This document shows positions 33,444 through 45,082 of a DNA stretch of 64,000 nucleotides, in pieces (position 1 is the first letter of the stretch; each line of letters starts with the position of its first letter). The notes under the pieces are model-generated. The model did no database searches, was not told where the DNA came from, and saw nothing but the letters and a program-made list of their open reading frames with translations. The DNA is taken from contig CP137865.1 in NCBI GenBank assembly GCA_034406715.1, forward strand, positions 620,001 to 684,000, written 5' to 3'. The position numbers and the translations under genes were made by a program. Source of the stretch: Rhodotorula mucilaginosa (lineage: Eukaryota; Basidiomycota; Microbotryomycetes; Sporidiobolales; Sporidiobolaceae).

Positions 33444-35435
33444 TTACGCCGCAGCCGCGCTCCCTCGCACCTTCTTGTCCTTCTTCTTCTTCGTGTCGCC
33501 TCCTTTGCCGACTGCTCCGCCCTTACCGGCTGCGTTTGCCGAATTGTTATTGTTGTGCTTCCCCTTGCGGTCCCCGCCACTTTCACCGCTCCGAGTCTTG
33601 CCGCCGCCACCTCCGTTCTGCGCCTTCTCCTTGTTCTTGCGCTGCCGTTCGCCGAATCCTTCCGAGTGAAGTTCCTGTAGCGAGGGACCATACGCGGTCA
33701 GATATCGTTCGTAAACCGATTTGAAACACTGTACGCGGAGAACTCACCATATGGGCCATTCGTTTCGCCATGGTGACGGCATTCAGCTGCTCGAGAACAG
33801 GCTCTTCCGGGAGCTCGAGCTCTTCGAGCTGAGTACCTGCGTCCGGATAAATAGATACTCAAGAGTCAGGATCCAACTGTGAAAGAGGAGGACCCGCAGG
33901 GCACGCACCTATCCGCTCTTCCAAGGCCTTGACGAGGTCAACATCGCCCTCGGTGACGAAAGTGATCGCAGTACCCTTCCTGCCGGCACGGGCTGTTCGT
34001 CCGACTCGGTGAATGTAATCCTCCGACACTCGCGGTACCTCCCAGTTGATGACGACGGCGACTTCGGGGATGTCGAGTCCTCGGGACCCGACGTCGGTCG
34101 CGATCAGGAGCGGGACCGCCTGCTTCCGGAACGTCTGGAGCGATCGGAGGCGTTCTGCTTGCGAGAGATGCGAGTGCAGGGAGGTGCAGGGGATCGGGTT
34201 CGGGAGTTGGGAGAAGAGCGAATGCAGGAGCGCGGCGGTGCCGCACCGGGGGACGAACAGGATCGTCTGCGGGAGGACGGGCGGAGCCTCTTCGGACGCG
34301 GCGCGCTTGGTTCGCTTTGAGGATGCCGGCACCGAAGCTTTGGGCGGGGCGGCGTGGAGTGGTTGCGCTCCCGTCAGGTCGCAGAGGTGCTGAAGCAGGT
34401 AGGTGAGGTAGACCTCGCGGACCTGACTCGGGATGAAGACGTAGCGCTGCGTCAACCCGGCAGGAGTCGTGATCACTTCACGCGAGACGTGCGTAAAGAC
34501 TTTTGGTTTGCCGGGCGTTTGCGGCTTGTTTTGCAAAGCGAGGACCGGTTCGGTGAGAGTGGCGGTGAAGAGGAGGGTTTGCCGCGAGGCGGGGAGTTGG
34601 TCGATGATGAACGAGAGCTCGGGCGCAAAGGTCGGCGTTAGCAGCCGGTCGGCTTCGTCGAGAACCTGAGCGGTCACGCACTCAAGAGTCAGCCAAGCTT
34701 GTCCTCTTTGCGCGAACTGGCGTGGTTTGCGGCACGGGTGCGAATGTGGGACTGACCAGGAACTTGACCCGCCCGAGATTCCACTCTCCTTGGTTGCTCT
34801 TGATCAAGTCGACAAGTCGTCCGGGTGTGGCAATAAGAACGTGCGGCCGCTTCTTCAGCTCGATGGCTTGGTGCATCATGTCCATTCCTCCGACGATGAC
34901 GGCCGAATGCAAGTTGACTGCCGCGCCGAGTACGCGGAACTGCTCCGAGATCTGGAAGGCAAGCTCGCTGTGTACGTGGCGAGACGGGATTAGTTCCGAA
35001 ATCTTGGGCCGTCGTTGCGAGGGCACGCGCAGGAAACACGAACGCACCGAGTTGGGGTGAGGACGATTCCGAAGAAGCCGTACGGGTCTTTCGCGAGCGC
35101 CTGCAAAATGGGCAATGCAAATGCGATGGTCTTTCCCGAACCGGTTTGAGCGGACCCGATACAGTCGGCGCCTGTTTTGTCGAGGGAGGAGATGGTGGCT
35201 GATGAGCACGACCGCCACTCCTGCGCGGGAATGGATCCGGACATGGGCTCGGCGTACCTTTGAGAATAGCTGGAATGCAGGCAGCCTGTACTGCAGTCGG
35301 TTTCCGGATTGCCATAGCCTGGAGCGCCTTGCAGAGGAACGGCTCGACGCCGAGCGAAGCGAACGTGGCTCGCTCTGGAGGCGGTTCGAGTGCCGAGGTC
35401 GAGGCAACTGGCAATTGTGAGTCTAGTTCTGCCAT
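33444..35435 (-). CDS. DBP8: DEAD-box RNA helicase Dbp8
   Basis: Dbp8 is a nucleolar ATPase for early 18S rRNA/40S assembly. The ATG is at 35435 ([20 protein letters not shown]). The Q motif is [26 protein letters not shown]. Helicase motifs are [10 protein letters not shown], Ia LTPTRELAFQI, Ib [15 protein letters not shown] in [15 protein letters not shown] in [33 protein letters not shown] and [13 protein letters not shown]. An insert after motif IV region ([19 protein letters not shown]) and a long Gly/Lys-rich tail ([19 protein letters not shown]) are lineage features. The terminal intron joins RMAHM to [17 protein letters not shown]. It is divergent from RIX1, another ribosome-assembly gene, across only 159 bp. 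Confidence 0.92.
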
Positions 35436-35594
35436 CCTTTTAACCCCTCGACGAGTGCAAGAGTGTGGACGAGAGAGACGAGAGTTGACGCTGAAGCACC
35501 TCGAATGGCCGCGAGCTGATCGACGAGCTCAGGCGTCGACAATTACACGCTATACCCTTGACTGTAGTGCAGGCTGAGACTGCAGCTGCAGAGC
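35436..35594. promoter_or_regulatory. Bidirectional promoter DBP8 / RIX1
   Basis: Only 159 bp separate the two ATGs. Both genes act in ribosome assembly, so co-regulation from this short gap is likely. I see no clear TATA box. Confidence 0.55.
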
Positions 35595-38446
35595 ATGGCG
35601 ACCGCTTTGATCGAGCACGTGCTCGCTCACCAGCTCGCGCAGAATGACGCCGTGCCGGCTGCAGCTGCTCACGTCGCCAGCTTGATTCAACAACAGCGCA
35701 TCATCGCACACGCAGAACTCGAAGAGGGACTCAACGGTCCAGTCATTCACAGGTACGCTTACGCTGGGTACCTGCCTGCCCCAACTCCGGGCGCCGGCGG
35801 GTATCGACTTGATCCTCTCAAGATATCCCATTTCCGATTGCTGATCATGACCGCATCTATAACCAGGTGGCAGCTGCGTCTGACCGCCCTGCTGAGTGCA
35901 TCCAATGCGCCCGAAGTCCGCACCGCCGGGTTCCGACTCTTCCTCGAAAGTTTCGCTTCCTCGACGACCCTCCTCCTCGCCGCCGGAAAGACGACTCTCA
36001 CAGCGGCGCAGTCGGTCCTCGCATCGCCCAAGTCCGACCCGACCTTGTTCCTCTCGGCGCTCGAGATCGCCAGGCTCATCTTGGCCAAGAGCACGTGGCA
36101 TCCCGAATGGGCGCGCGAAAACGTCGGCGCGCAGACGGTGCAGAAACTCGTCAGCAGGCTCGTCGAGGCCGCCAGCGCGGACGGCAGCGAGGTCAGTTCT
36201 GGGTGACTCGCATATTCGTGCTTCTCGGTGCGCGAGACTGACCCCGTGGTCTCGCAACAGGTCACTTTACCTTGCGTCGCGACCATCGTGACTCTCATCC
36301 CGCTCTATCCGACCGCCCTCCGCCCTCTTGCGCCTTCGTTCCACACCCTCGCAGTCTCGCTCCTGACAGAAACTACGTCAGCGTCGTACAGTGACGCGGG
36401 CGCGCAGCTCTTTGTGTCGCTGTACCTCCTCGCGCCCAAGGGCAAGGACGGCTTGCGGGAAGCCTGGCGGACTGGTATCGAAGCTCTGATCGGCAGCATC
36501 GAACAGCTCGCGACGTACGTGGTCAGCGGTATCTTTTCCGAAGGTGCGTAACGCTCAGACCTGAGCAGATTCCGGATGCGTGGGTGCCGAAGCGATCTCT
36601 GACCGAGTGACGGTTTGCAGACGTGTCCTACAACCACGCCTTGTCCCCGCTTGCCATGCCCGAGCTTCCGACCGCCGATCCGAGCTCGGCGCTCGCTCGC
36701 CTGGAGACTCTCAACAAGGTCGTGCTCCTCGCGCTCCGCACCCCGACGACCGAAAAGGCCGGTCCGGTCACCGTCCCGCTCGGAGCCCTCGTCGAGCTCG
36801 GAGTGCGCCTCGCGTCCTTCTCGACCGCCACACCCATCAAGGAGCGCACGGATCCGTCTGTCCGAACGGCGACCTATGCCCTGTTACCCCGGCTCCAAGT
36901 CCAAGGCTGCCAGCTCCTCGCTCAGCTCGCCCTCTCCACCACTTCGCAACTCGCCACGCACGCAACCGTGATCCTGACCACGCTCGCCAAGACGTTGACG
37001 ACGTACGAGCCCCGCTCGCCGATGCGTCCCGCGATCTCGACGGCGTACGCGCTCGTCCTGCAAGGGCTCGGCGCGGCGGTCGATCCGGAAGAAGGCAAAA
37101 AGTCGCTCGCGCGCGTGTGGCGAACCACCCTCGAAGACGTTGGCGCGGTCGCCCTCGAACCGTTGGTGGTCGCTCAGAACGCTGGCGAAGGCAAGAACGG
37201 GAGCGGCAGCGGGACGGGCTCGGGCTCGGGTGGGAACAGCCGGCGCGCAAAGAGGCAGCGCATGTACGACCCGAGCGAGTCGATGGCGCAGAAGCGCGTC
37301 GTCGTCGACGAGGTCGACCTCGAGATTGCGCAACGTGGTCTGGCTAGTGAGTGGTCGAATTTGAGCGGCTTACACTTTTGTAACCTGCCCTCGTATTGAC
37401 TTTGGCTCTCCTACTACTCGCTCGCAGCCCTCGAACGGCTCGCACGCTGCCCGCACGCGCACTTCCTGCCGCCGGCGCTGCAGCTCGCGACTTCGCGCAT
37501 GCTCCTCTACCTGACGCTCTCCCCGTCCTTCTTCCTCACGCACCCGCTCGCTTCGACTTCGACCGCCTTCTTCCCCTTGACATCAGCGAACCAGGCTCTC
37601 GACGTGGCTCGCCAGTCCCCTGCTTTCCGGCGCGGGGTCGTCTCTGCCCTGCAAGCGACCCTCGAGCAAGGTCTCGGCGGAGCCGGGCTCGAAGAAAAGG
37701 CCGTCGAGGTGTGGCGACGAGGTGCGAACGACAGCGACGACCAAGTGCGCCTCGTCGCACTGCAGGGACTTGCTCGCTTCGGTGGGATCATCCACCCCGT
37801 CCTCCCGCCGCAGCAGCCCAATTCGACTTTTGCCCGGATCCGACACGAGCAGCGAGGAGGTTTCGTCGGTGATGAGGAGGACTATCAAGAGACGGCCGAG
37901 GCTTTCCGCTTGCGGGTTGAACCGGTGCGAGAGGCGCACGAAGATGAGGAACAGCGGATGCACGTGGAGGAGAAGAACGCAGCTGCGGCACGGCAGGAGG
38001 AGGAAGAGGAACGGAGACGCAAGACTACTACCGCGGCGGCGGCGCAGGAGCCCTCCACGACAGCGTTCAAGAGCGCGACTACGACGACCTTCTCGGCATC
38101 GTCGTTCGCGGCGCCGCCACCGGTCGGTGCGACCTCGTCCAGCGCCGCGCCGAGCTTCTCGGCGTTTGCGGCGCCTGCCTTTGGGTCCGCTGCCTTGCCG
38201 GCTGCGGCGGAGGCGGTACCCACCGAGTCGACAAGCACTTTCAAGGCAGTCGAGATCGTCGCCCCTTCGTCCTTCATCGAATCCTCTACCTCTGCCAACC
38301 GCGACACTCAAACCACCAAGGCAGCGGAGACGGAAAAGCCTCTCGGGGGCGCGGGCCGCAGAGATGGAAAGGACAGCGATGCGGACGACGATGTTGACGA
38401 TGAGATGCCGGCGATAGACTTGGGCGGCAGCGACGAGGAGGAGTAG
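35595..38446 (+). CDS. RIX1: Rix1/PELP1-type pre-60S assembly factor
   Basis: Rix1 (Ipi2) with Ipi1 and Ipi3 forms the Rix1 complex that works with Rea1 on pre-60S particles. The ATG is at 35595 (MATALIEHVLAHQLAQNDAV). Helical repeats carry the RIX1 domain landmarks WQLRLTALLSASNAPEVRTA, GFRLFLESFASSTTLLLAAG and KLVSRLVEAASADGSE. Later armadillo-like helices follow (GCQLLAQLALSTTSQLATHA; TAYALVLQGLGAAVDPEEGK). A nuclear signal SRRAKRQRMYDPSESMAQKR precedes another helical block. The C-terminal 230 residues are disordered and acidic, ending MPAIDLGGSDEEE, as in Rix1/PELP1 proteins. About 810 residues in five exons. Confidence 0.88.
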
Positions 38447-38729
38447 ATTTTGCGTGCACGCGCAAAGGCGTGTTTTCAACCTCAAAAGCTGGTTTCCTTT
38501 CCTTTCTCACCTGACGTGCACGGCCGATCATTTCACTCTCTCCTATGGCTTTTTGCTCAGTTGTCGACGTCCGGAGTACATACTGTACACCGCAGAAAGA
38601 TGTCTTGCCTTTTCCCCGGCCTTGACTGCGGCTCCGGCGAGCGGCTCGCGGCGACGACGATCGACGAGGGAGGGTCTCGTCTCCTGTACACGACTATATA
38701 CCTGCGAGAGTCATCCGCCCGCAAAAACG
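38447..38729 (+). promoter_or_regulatory. Promoter of the acetyltransferase gene with a TATA-like box
   Basis: The sequence gactatatacc lies about 37 bp upstream of the ATG at 38730. If it is a TATA box the 5' leader is very short. Confidence 0.4.
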
Positions 38730-39491
38730 ATGAGCTCGCCCTTCCCGTTCGAGATGCACGCGGTCACGCCGTCGAACGCGGCGCACACGATCCCCGAAAC
38801 GCTGCGCCTGATCAAGGCCCTCGCGCTGTTCGAGCGCGACCCGGACGCCGTCGTCACGACCGAGGAGTTGCTCCGACGGGCGTTCTTTGGCGATGACAAG
38901 GCCGGCGGACGGACGTACGCCGAGTGTGTCCTCGTTTATGAGGAGGGCAAGAAGCCGGAAGACGAGGGGGCAAAGGCTATTGCTATGGCGGTCTGGTTCT
39001 ATACTTTTTCGACCGTGAGCACTTTTGGGTTTCTTTCCTTTCCGCTTGGACAAGAGCACCGAGAGCTTACCGTGGGATCCGCTGCAGTGGACTGGCCGAG
39101 GCGGTCTTTAGTACGTCGCCTTTGCGAGGCCCCGATTCTACCGAGAAGCGGACCCATTCTAACTCTTTCCTCGACTCCGTCCAATAGTCTCGAAGACCTC
39201 TTTGTCGAGGAGCCGTACCGCGGCAAGGGTATCGCGAAGAAGCTGTTCCAGCACCTCGGCAAGATCTGCGACGAGCGGGAGTTGCCCCGGATGGAGTGGG
39301 TCGTCATCAACTGGAACCAAGAGGCGATCAAGGTCTACGACAAGATGGGATCGCTCACGGTGAGCCCAGATTGCCGATGTTTGGCGCAAGAGTTGGGCCG
39401 GCACGGGTCTGACGCAGTAACATTCTCGCAGATGTCCGAGTGGGACCTCCGCCGGCTCGAGGGGAACGCACTCAAGAAGCTCGCCCAGTAA
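38730..39491 (+). CDS. Diamine/spermidine-type GNAT N-acetyltransferase
   Basis: The ATG is at 38730 (MSSPFPFEMHAVTPSNAAHT). Two introns near 39010-39187 bracket a short exon; joined, they give FYTFSTWTGRGGLYLEDLFV. The acetyl-CoA loop is EPYRGKGIAKKLFQHLGKI, and MEWVVINWNQEAIKVYDKMG matches the SSAT signature around the active site. A third intron leads to MSEWDLRRLEGNALKKLAQ. Order and length (about 190 residues) fit diamine/polyamine acetyltransferases, cytosolic enzymes that acetylate spermidine or thialysine. The exact acceptor cannot be read from sequence. Confidence 0.88.
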   Translation: MSSPFPFEMHAVTPSNAAHTIPETLRLIKALALFERDPDAVVTTEELLRRAFFGDDKAGGRTYAECVLVYEEGKKPEDEGAKAIAMAVWFYTFSTVSTFGFLSFPLGQEHRELTVGSAAVDWPRRSLVRRLCEAPILPRSGPILTLSSTPSNSLEDLFVEEPYRGKGIAKKLFQHLGKICDERELPRMEWVVINWNQEAIKVYDKMGSLTVSPDCRCLAQELGRHGSDAVTFSQMSEWDLRRLEGNALKKLAQ

Positions 39492-39660
39492 ATAGACGAA
39501 TAAGCAGCGCTCGCTTGATCACAAAATGACCATGCAGAGTGGCGAAATGACAAAAAAGCGGAGCGTCAAGCGCCTCTGGCTGCTGTGTCCAAGTCTCCAG
39601 GGCGAACTGGGTGCAAGCTGATTACAAGGAGGAAGGTGTACAACAAACGAGAGATGCTGT

Positions 39661-40587
39661 CTACTGAGTCGCCTGTAGCCGCTGCTGCAGTTCGCCATGC
39701 CGTGCCTGCAATACGGCCAATTCCTCTTCGCTGCGCAAGGTTCCGAAGCTGGTCAGCATGGAATGCATCTGAGCCGGACAAGCAGATCGAACCGAGAGGG
39801 CAGGGGTTACGTACAGTGCGAAGCAGCCGATCTCGAGCTGCATGTTGCCCGAGACGAGTTCTTGCCACCTTCGTTCGAGCCGCGCGAGCGTCTCTCCGGC
39901 CTTTTCCTGGTCAGCTTTGCGCCTGCGGTTGACGCCCTCGACGACCTCCTTCGACTCGGTCGCCTCGTTCTCGACGCGCTGGATGGCATTCTCGAGCGCA
40001 AAGTTCTCGACGCGCCACTTGTTGGCGCCGAGTTGTTGCAAGAGGGTCCCGTTGACGGTGCGGAGTCGCTGGTGTTCGAGTTGGGCGAGCGAGCTCTTGT
40101 ACGCGCGTTCCCACGCGTCGACGTCGTCGAGGTCGTCCTCGCTCGGGAACGGCATCGCATAGCGGGTCGTGTCGAGACCTTGTTCGCCGGCTCGGAGGGG
40201 CCGTTTGCTCTCGACGCGGGCGAGTTCCTCGGCGAGGAGGGACCCTGACCCGGAAGGGAGCGGTCTCGGCGGCGGCAGGTGGGCCAAGTTGGTCGGTGCC
40301 TGCGAGGGCGTCTTTGGGAGGAGGGACCGCAGTTCGACCGCGATCTGCGAGTTGAGCACCGCACGGAGTTCTGCGCGCGCACGCACCCAGGTCTGCTGTC
40401 AGTGTGTTTGCTTCGGTGACTAGCTTCGGAACTGTACGCACGCGGGTAGGCTTCGAGGTCATTGTCGTAGTCTGTTGGATCGGAGGTCAGCGTCGAGGTC
40501 GCGATCAGCAGGGCCAAGGGCGCGGGGACGCAGCGTACAGGGCAAGCTGTCGAGCTGCATGTCGCTCGTGGACGCCATCCCTGCCAT
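39661..40587 (-). CDS. Spliceosome NineTeen-complex subunit SPF27/BCAS2
   Basis: The protein starts MAGMASTSDMQLDSLPYYDN and continues DLEAYPQLRAVLNSQIAVEL. The opening ..LP-Y-D..x-E.. and the block WERAYKSSLAQLEHQRLR are family hallmarks of SPF27/BCAS2 (Cwf7 in fission yeast), a core scaffold of the Prp19 complex. A long coiled coil follows (LENAIQRVENEATESKEVVE; ETLARLERRWQELVSGNMQL) up to RHGELQQRLQATQ. The stop is TAG at 39661-39663. The 5' exons are tiny and the third intron uses acceptor gcgcag at about 40374 to keep frame; that junction is the least certain. It is divergent from the thioesterase gene. Confidence 0.87.
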
Positions 40588-40891
40588 CGTTTGTCCTTGA
40601 AGAGTCGAAAGTCAGCTGTTCACTGGGACCCAGGATCAGCGTCGGAGCCCGACACTCGGAAACTCACACACGGCACGGTAAATTCGAGTAGTTAGCTTGC
40701 TAGACTTGTTATTATCTACGTAACTGTTCAATTTGGCCAGTACACCCGGCTGTGCGTGAGAAAAGCGACCGGCTCTCTGTCTCCGGATCCTCTTGCACAT
40801 TGCCGGGCTCGCTGTCCTCCGGCTTTTCGCGCCTGCTCGACTCTTTTCCTCCTGTATCTGGTGCACTCTAGACCCGCATCGCTTGAACGCC
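40588..40891. promoter_or_regulatory. Divergent promoter SPF27 / thioesterase
   Basis: About 304 bp separate the ATGs of two divergent genes. I see no confident core element. Confidence 0.4.
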
Positions 40892-42790
40892 ATGGCCGAC
40901 GCAGAACGAACCGCCCAAGACATCTCGAACGCCATCGTGCGCTCGCCTCCTTCTCTCTCCCCACTTCCAACTTACTCCGCGGCTCATCGCTCTCACTGCC
41001 CGTGACAGGACCTCGAGGTCATCGACAGGGACTTGTACCGCTCAAAGGAACTCTGGAAGGTACGCCGCCCAGAGACTGCCCTCCGGCAAGACACCCGAGT
41101 TGACCCCTTCTCCATCGCGACATCCGACACAGCCCTCGGAAGGACGCGGCGTCTTTGGTGGACAGATCATCGGCCGTACGTCATGACGGACGCATGGGTT
41201 CTGCAGGCTACGCAACTGACCGCGCCTTGCGAAACCCTCGAGCAGAAGCAGCCTGGGCCGCCGTCCAGTCTGTCCGCCGCGACGATGTCAGTTCGTTCTC
41301 AAAGTCTCCTCGCGTAAAGCAAGGCTGACCTTTCGAGAGAATTACAGGAGAAGAAGCATTTGCACAGTCTCCACGCCTACTTCCTCAATTTCGGAAACGC
41401 CGACATCCCCGTCCTGTACCAAGTCCAGCGCCTCCGCGACGGCCGCTCGTACGCCACCAGGACCGTCCTCGCAACGCAGCAAGGCGTTCCGATCTTTACC
41501 CTCACGGCCTCGTTCTGCCACGACGAACCGAACCAGCCGATCCGACAGATGCCGCTCCCGCGATGGCCGCTCGACGCCGGCGCGCACGGCGGAATCGACC
41601 GCGAAGAGAGCGGCTCGGCGACGGCGGCGGTCCAGGGGCGGGGCAAGATCCCCGAACCGGAGGACTGCGACGCCACCGAGGAGGTCCTGATGCGCGCGCT
41701 CGCGGCGGCCAAGAACCTGCCGAAAAAGCTGCAAGAGTTGTGAGTTCCGAAGCTCGGTCTCTTTGAGGGGGCTTTCCGTCTCGACTGACTCGAATGTCTC
41801 TACCTGTTGCAGTGTCGAGCGGCAAGCGTCTGAGCGTCGGCAGTCCTCGATCGAGCTCCGTAACACGGACAAGTGCGTCGCTCACCAACCTGTCCCGAGG
41901 GACCGTAAACGGAAGTCTTGACGCTCTGGATTGGGAATCCGCGCAGGAAACAGCTCGGCACCCTTTTCTCGTACGACAAGAACCCGAGCAAACCGCAGCA
42001 GTGAGTGGATGTTTCTCATCCGCCGGTCCGCAAAACTGGGAAGAACCTGATGCTCACGTGACTCGGCGGCCCTGCAGGCAACTCTACTGGTTCCGCTCGC
42101 GCGCAACCGTGCGACAAGACCCCGACTTCCAAAAGGTGGGCAGCACGCGTCCTCTCCTGGGCTCCTCCTGGTTGATCGTGCCATCGCTAACTCTTGACAT
42201 CCGTCGCGCGACGATAACAGTGCGTCTTGGCGTATGCTTCCGACCTGAACTTTATCGGAACGGCGGCTCGCGCGACGGGACTTGGCTCTCACACCACGCC
42301 GCGCCTCGGCATGCTCGCGGTAAGTGCATTCCCGAGGTCTCGCAGGGCTGTCAAGTTTGATGTCTGACGACCGTCTCCCGCAGTCTCTTGACCATTCCAT
42401 GTACTTTTACGACAACACGGTCGACGCGCACGACTGGTGAGCAAGCAGAGTCGCCACCTTTACACTGGTTAATCGCCGCATCTCTGACACTCGATTGGGT
42501 TGCTGCAGGAACCTGTTCTACATGAACTCGAGCATCACTCGCAGCGGCCGCGGACTCGTTCACGGGCGTATCTACAAACGCGACGGTACCCTTGCTGGTG
42601 AGCCTCTTGATAGCCGATCTGACCCGGTTCCGAAACACCGAATGCTGACTGTGCGCCGTCTTCGCCGGAACAACAGTGGTCTGCGTAAGTCGCCGCCGGC
42701 GCATGTGCCTTCTTGCCGTCCGTTCACTGACCCCTGATCCGCTTCTATATATGGCAGACTCAGGAAGGCGTCGTTCGCGCAGCGCTCTAA
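40892..42790 (+). CDS. TES1: Acyl-CoA thioesterase of the TesB/ACOT8 type
   Basis: These peroxisomal enzymes hydrolyse acyl-CoA. The ATG is at 40892 (MADAERTAQDISNAI). The blocks DLEVIDRDLYRSKELWKPSE, GRGVFGGQIIGQAAWAAVQS and KKHLHSLHAYFLNFGNADIP form the first hotdog. The string LYQVQRLRDGRSYATRTVLA carries the catalytic-region R-D-G-R-S-Y. The second hotdog has CVLAYASDLNFIGTAAR, with the catalytic Asp in ASDLNFI, then SLDHSMYFYDNTVDAHDW and ITRSGRGLVHGRIYKRDGT. It ends LAVVCTQEGVVRAAL. One exon is 8 nt (42677-42684). There is no evident C-terminal SKL-type peroxisome signal (last residues AAL), so targeting is open. About 12 exons. Confidence 0.9.
42677..42684 (+). other. 8-nt microexon in the thioesterase gene
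   Basis: The octamer TGGTCTGC lies between caacag and gtaagt. It supplies V-V-C of the conserved C-terminal string L-A-V-x-C-x-Q-E-G-V; skipping it breaks the frame. Confidence 0.8.
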
Positions 42791-43007
42791 TGGCGGATTG
42801 CTCGAAGAGGTGGCAGGCCTTGTTGTTTCCTTCTTCCTTGCCTTGCCCAATCGCCTCACGGATGTAGTTGTTAAAGACGTGTAACAGACAGGTCTATGAA
42901 TGCAGTGCGAAGGCGCCGACGAGTAAGAGACGACTTCTAATGAGAAACGACAGGTCTAAAAGACACGGGACAATCTACATGTGCGTAATGCGAGAGGGGG
43001 GAGAGCT

Positions 43008-44580
43008 CTATGCGACCGACTTGCGGTGGCGAGTGCAGAACGCCTCGAGACGCTCGCAGGCGTCGAGGAGGACGGGGAGGGGCGTGGTCGTGACGAAACG
43101 GATGAAGCCGTCGAGCCGGAAGCACGCGCCAGGGAGGATAAAGACGCGCTCCTCCTTGTGCAAAGCGGTGACGAATTCCTTGTCGTTGGCAAAGTCGAGA
43201 CCTTCGTAGCGACAGATGAGGTACATCGCTCCCTGCGGGAGATATGGCTTCAAGCCCGGGATGCGGGACAAGCGCTCAAAGAGGGCCTTGCCGACGCGTT
43301 CCAGTTCGGCCATCGTGTCGAGATAGAACGACTCCTTCGTGTTGGCCAAGATGGCCGGCAGCGCTCGCTGCATGATCGACGTCGGCCCCTGGACGCGGAA
43401 GGCCCACTTGCCGAGGCCTTGCCGCACGTTGACGAGGACGCCTTGCGGGTCGTGGACCACGATCCAGCCGAGGCGGTGACCGGGCGCGAGCCAGCGCTTC
43501 GAGATGGCACCGACGACGAGACACGGTGCGGAGCCGCAGATCGAGGCGTACGGGGTGAAGACGCCGCGGTTGAACTTGCCCTCGATGCGTGGCTCCGAGG
43601 CGGCGGCGGGAGTCGGGCCCGTGACGCTCCAGGCGAGACCGGCGTAGACTTCGTCCGAGATGACGACGACTTGGTGGCGGTTCATGACGGCTGCGATTGC
43701 GCGGAGATGCTCGGCACTCCAGTTGCTGCCGCAGGGGTTGGAAGGGCTGGGAGGGACGGAATTGGGGAAGGGACGGTATTGGAGAGAGATGCCGAAAGTC
43801 GGGAGAGACGTCACGAAATTGGGGAGAGACGTCAGCTTCCGTGTTCTCTGTCGAAGGTGACTTTTGACGCTCAAGGGGAAAAGGGTGTCAAGAAGACTGA
43901 CTTGTTGAGCATGACGAAAGCCGTATTCTCGTCAATGAGCGACTCGAGGTGAGGGATGTCGACCTCCCAGTTCTGCTCCGGAAGCAGGTCGTAGTAACGG
44001 ATCTCGCAGTTGGCGACGGCCGACATGGTCTCGTAAGCGGTAAAGAGCGGTTTCGGGAACAGGACGTTCTTCCCTTCCTCGGCAAGGACGCTGATGGCCA
44101 TCTCGAGAGCTCCGGACGCTCCGTGGGTCATGACGACGTCTCCGGCGGTGATCCTCCAGTTGCCGTTCGGGCCCTCGTCAAAGTAGTTGGCGACTGCGAG
44201 CCTCGCGTCGGGGTAACCGACCGATTCTGGGTAGCCGAGCGCGCGACCGCTCTTGAGAGACTCCTCGATGGCGGCGATCGATTCGGGCGCGGGCGGCATG
44301 TTGCCAAAGACTGAAGGGTCGCCGAGTCCGAGGTTGATGAGCGGCTTGGCGACGCCTGCCTCGGGAGGGGCGCTCAAGTCGATGGCAGCGAGGACTTCGC
44401 GGATGGCTGCAAACAAGACGCCACTCAACACGCGTTCCTGTTTCGAGGTGTATAAGAGTCTGCCGACTCACGGTTCGAGATCCGCTGCACCGTCTTGCTG
44501 ACCGGGACCGTCTTCCATGGCTTTGTCGGAGCGGCGGCAGATGCTGGCTCGGTCGGGTCGTGGATCGACACTGGCGACAT
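43008..44580 (-). CDS. PLP-dependent tyrosine-type aminotransferase
   Basis: This fold-type I aminotransferase most resembles tyrosine aminotransferases. The ATG at 44578-44580 gives MSPVSIHDPTEPASAAAPTK, then WKTVPVSKTVQRISN. Conserved blocks: PLINLGLGDPSVFGNMPPAP, YPDARLAVANYF, VVMTHGASGALEMAISVL, NPSNPCGSNWSAEHL, VVVISDEVYAGLAW (Asp of the pyridine-N contact), and the PLP-lysine motif AISKRWLAPGHRLGW. The C terminus holds GACFRLDGFIRFV with the substrate-carboxylate Arg. Protein about 450 residues, no obvious organelle presequence. Substrate (Tyr, Phe, or another) is inferred from SKRW and flanking residues. Confidence 0.92.
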
Positions 44581-45082
44581 GTTGCTCGATGGGGTGGCAA
44601 GCGAGTGGCCGCGATACAGCAGAGTCTAGCGATGGATCAGGCAACCTCCGTACGGCGCTTGGAGCACGAGCAAATCGTGCAAAGCGTGAAAGATAGGGAA
44701 ACCGCGGCTTACCGGCGACCGGACTTCGTTGCTCGGCGTTTGCGGCGAAGTCCCGAGTCAACAAGTCGACGCCTCCCCTCAGGCAACGTGAGGCGGTCGC
44801 CGACTCGCCAAGACTCGCTTCGAAGAGCTGCGCTCTGCATCTTGCATGTATAGTCTCGGCCCACTGGCTGCTCCGAGGCCCGCCCATCAAGTTCAGCGAG
44901 TCCGTGCGCTCAGCGCTACTGCGCTCCTGTGCATGTCTGCTCCGGGTCCCCCTCGGGATGTCCGCGGACATGCGTCGTTCGCTTAGAATCTCTGGGCCCA
45001 TGCTTCGCGCTCGACTCTATACGCTTGACAGTGCTCTAGTCAGCGACGAAACACTCGCTCTTCTAGGCGTCGCTACCGAAAG
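44581..45082. promoter_or_regulatory. Divergent promoter, aminotransferase / membrane protein
   Basis: This 502-bp gap lies between two divergent ATGs. Several short open frames occur but none has features I would defend. Confidence 0.4.
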
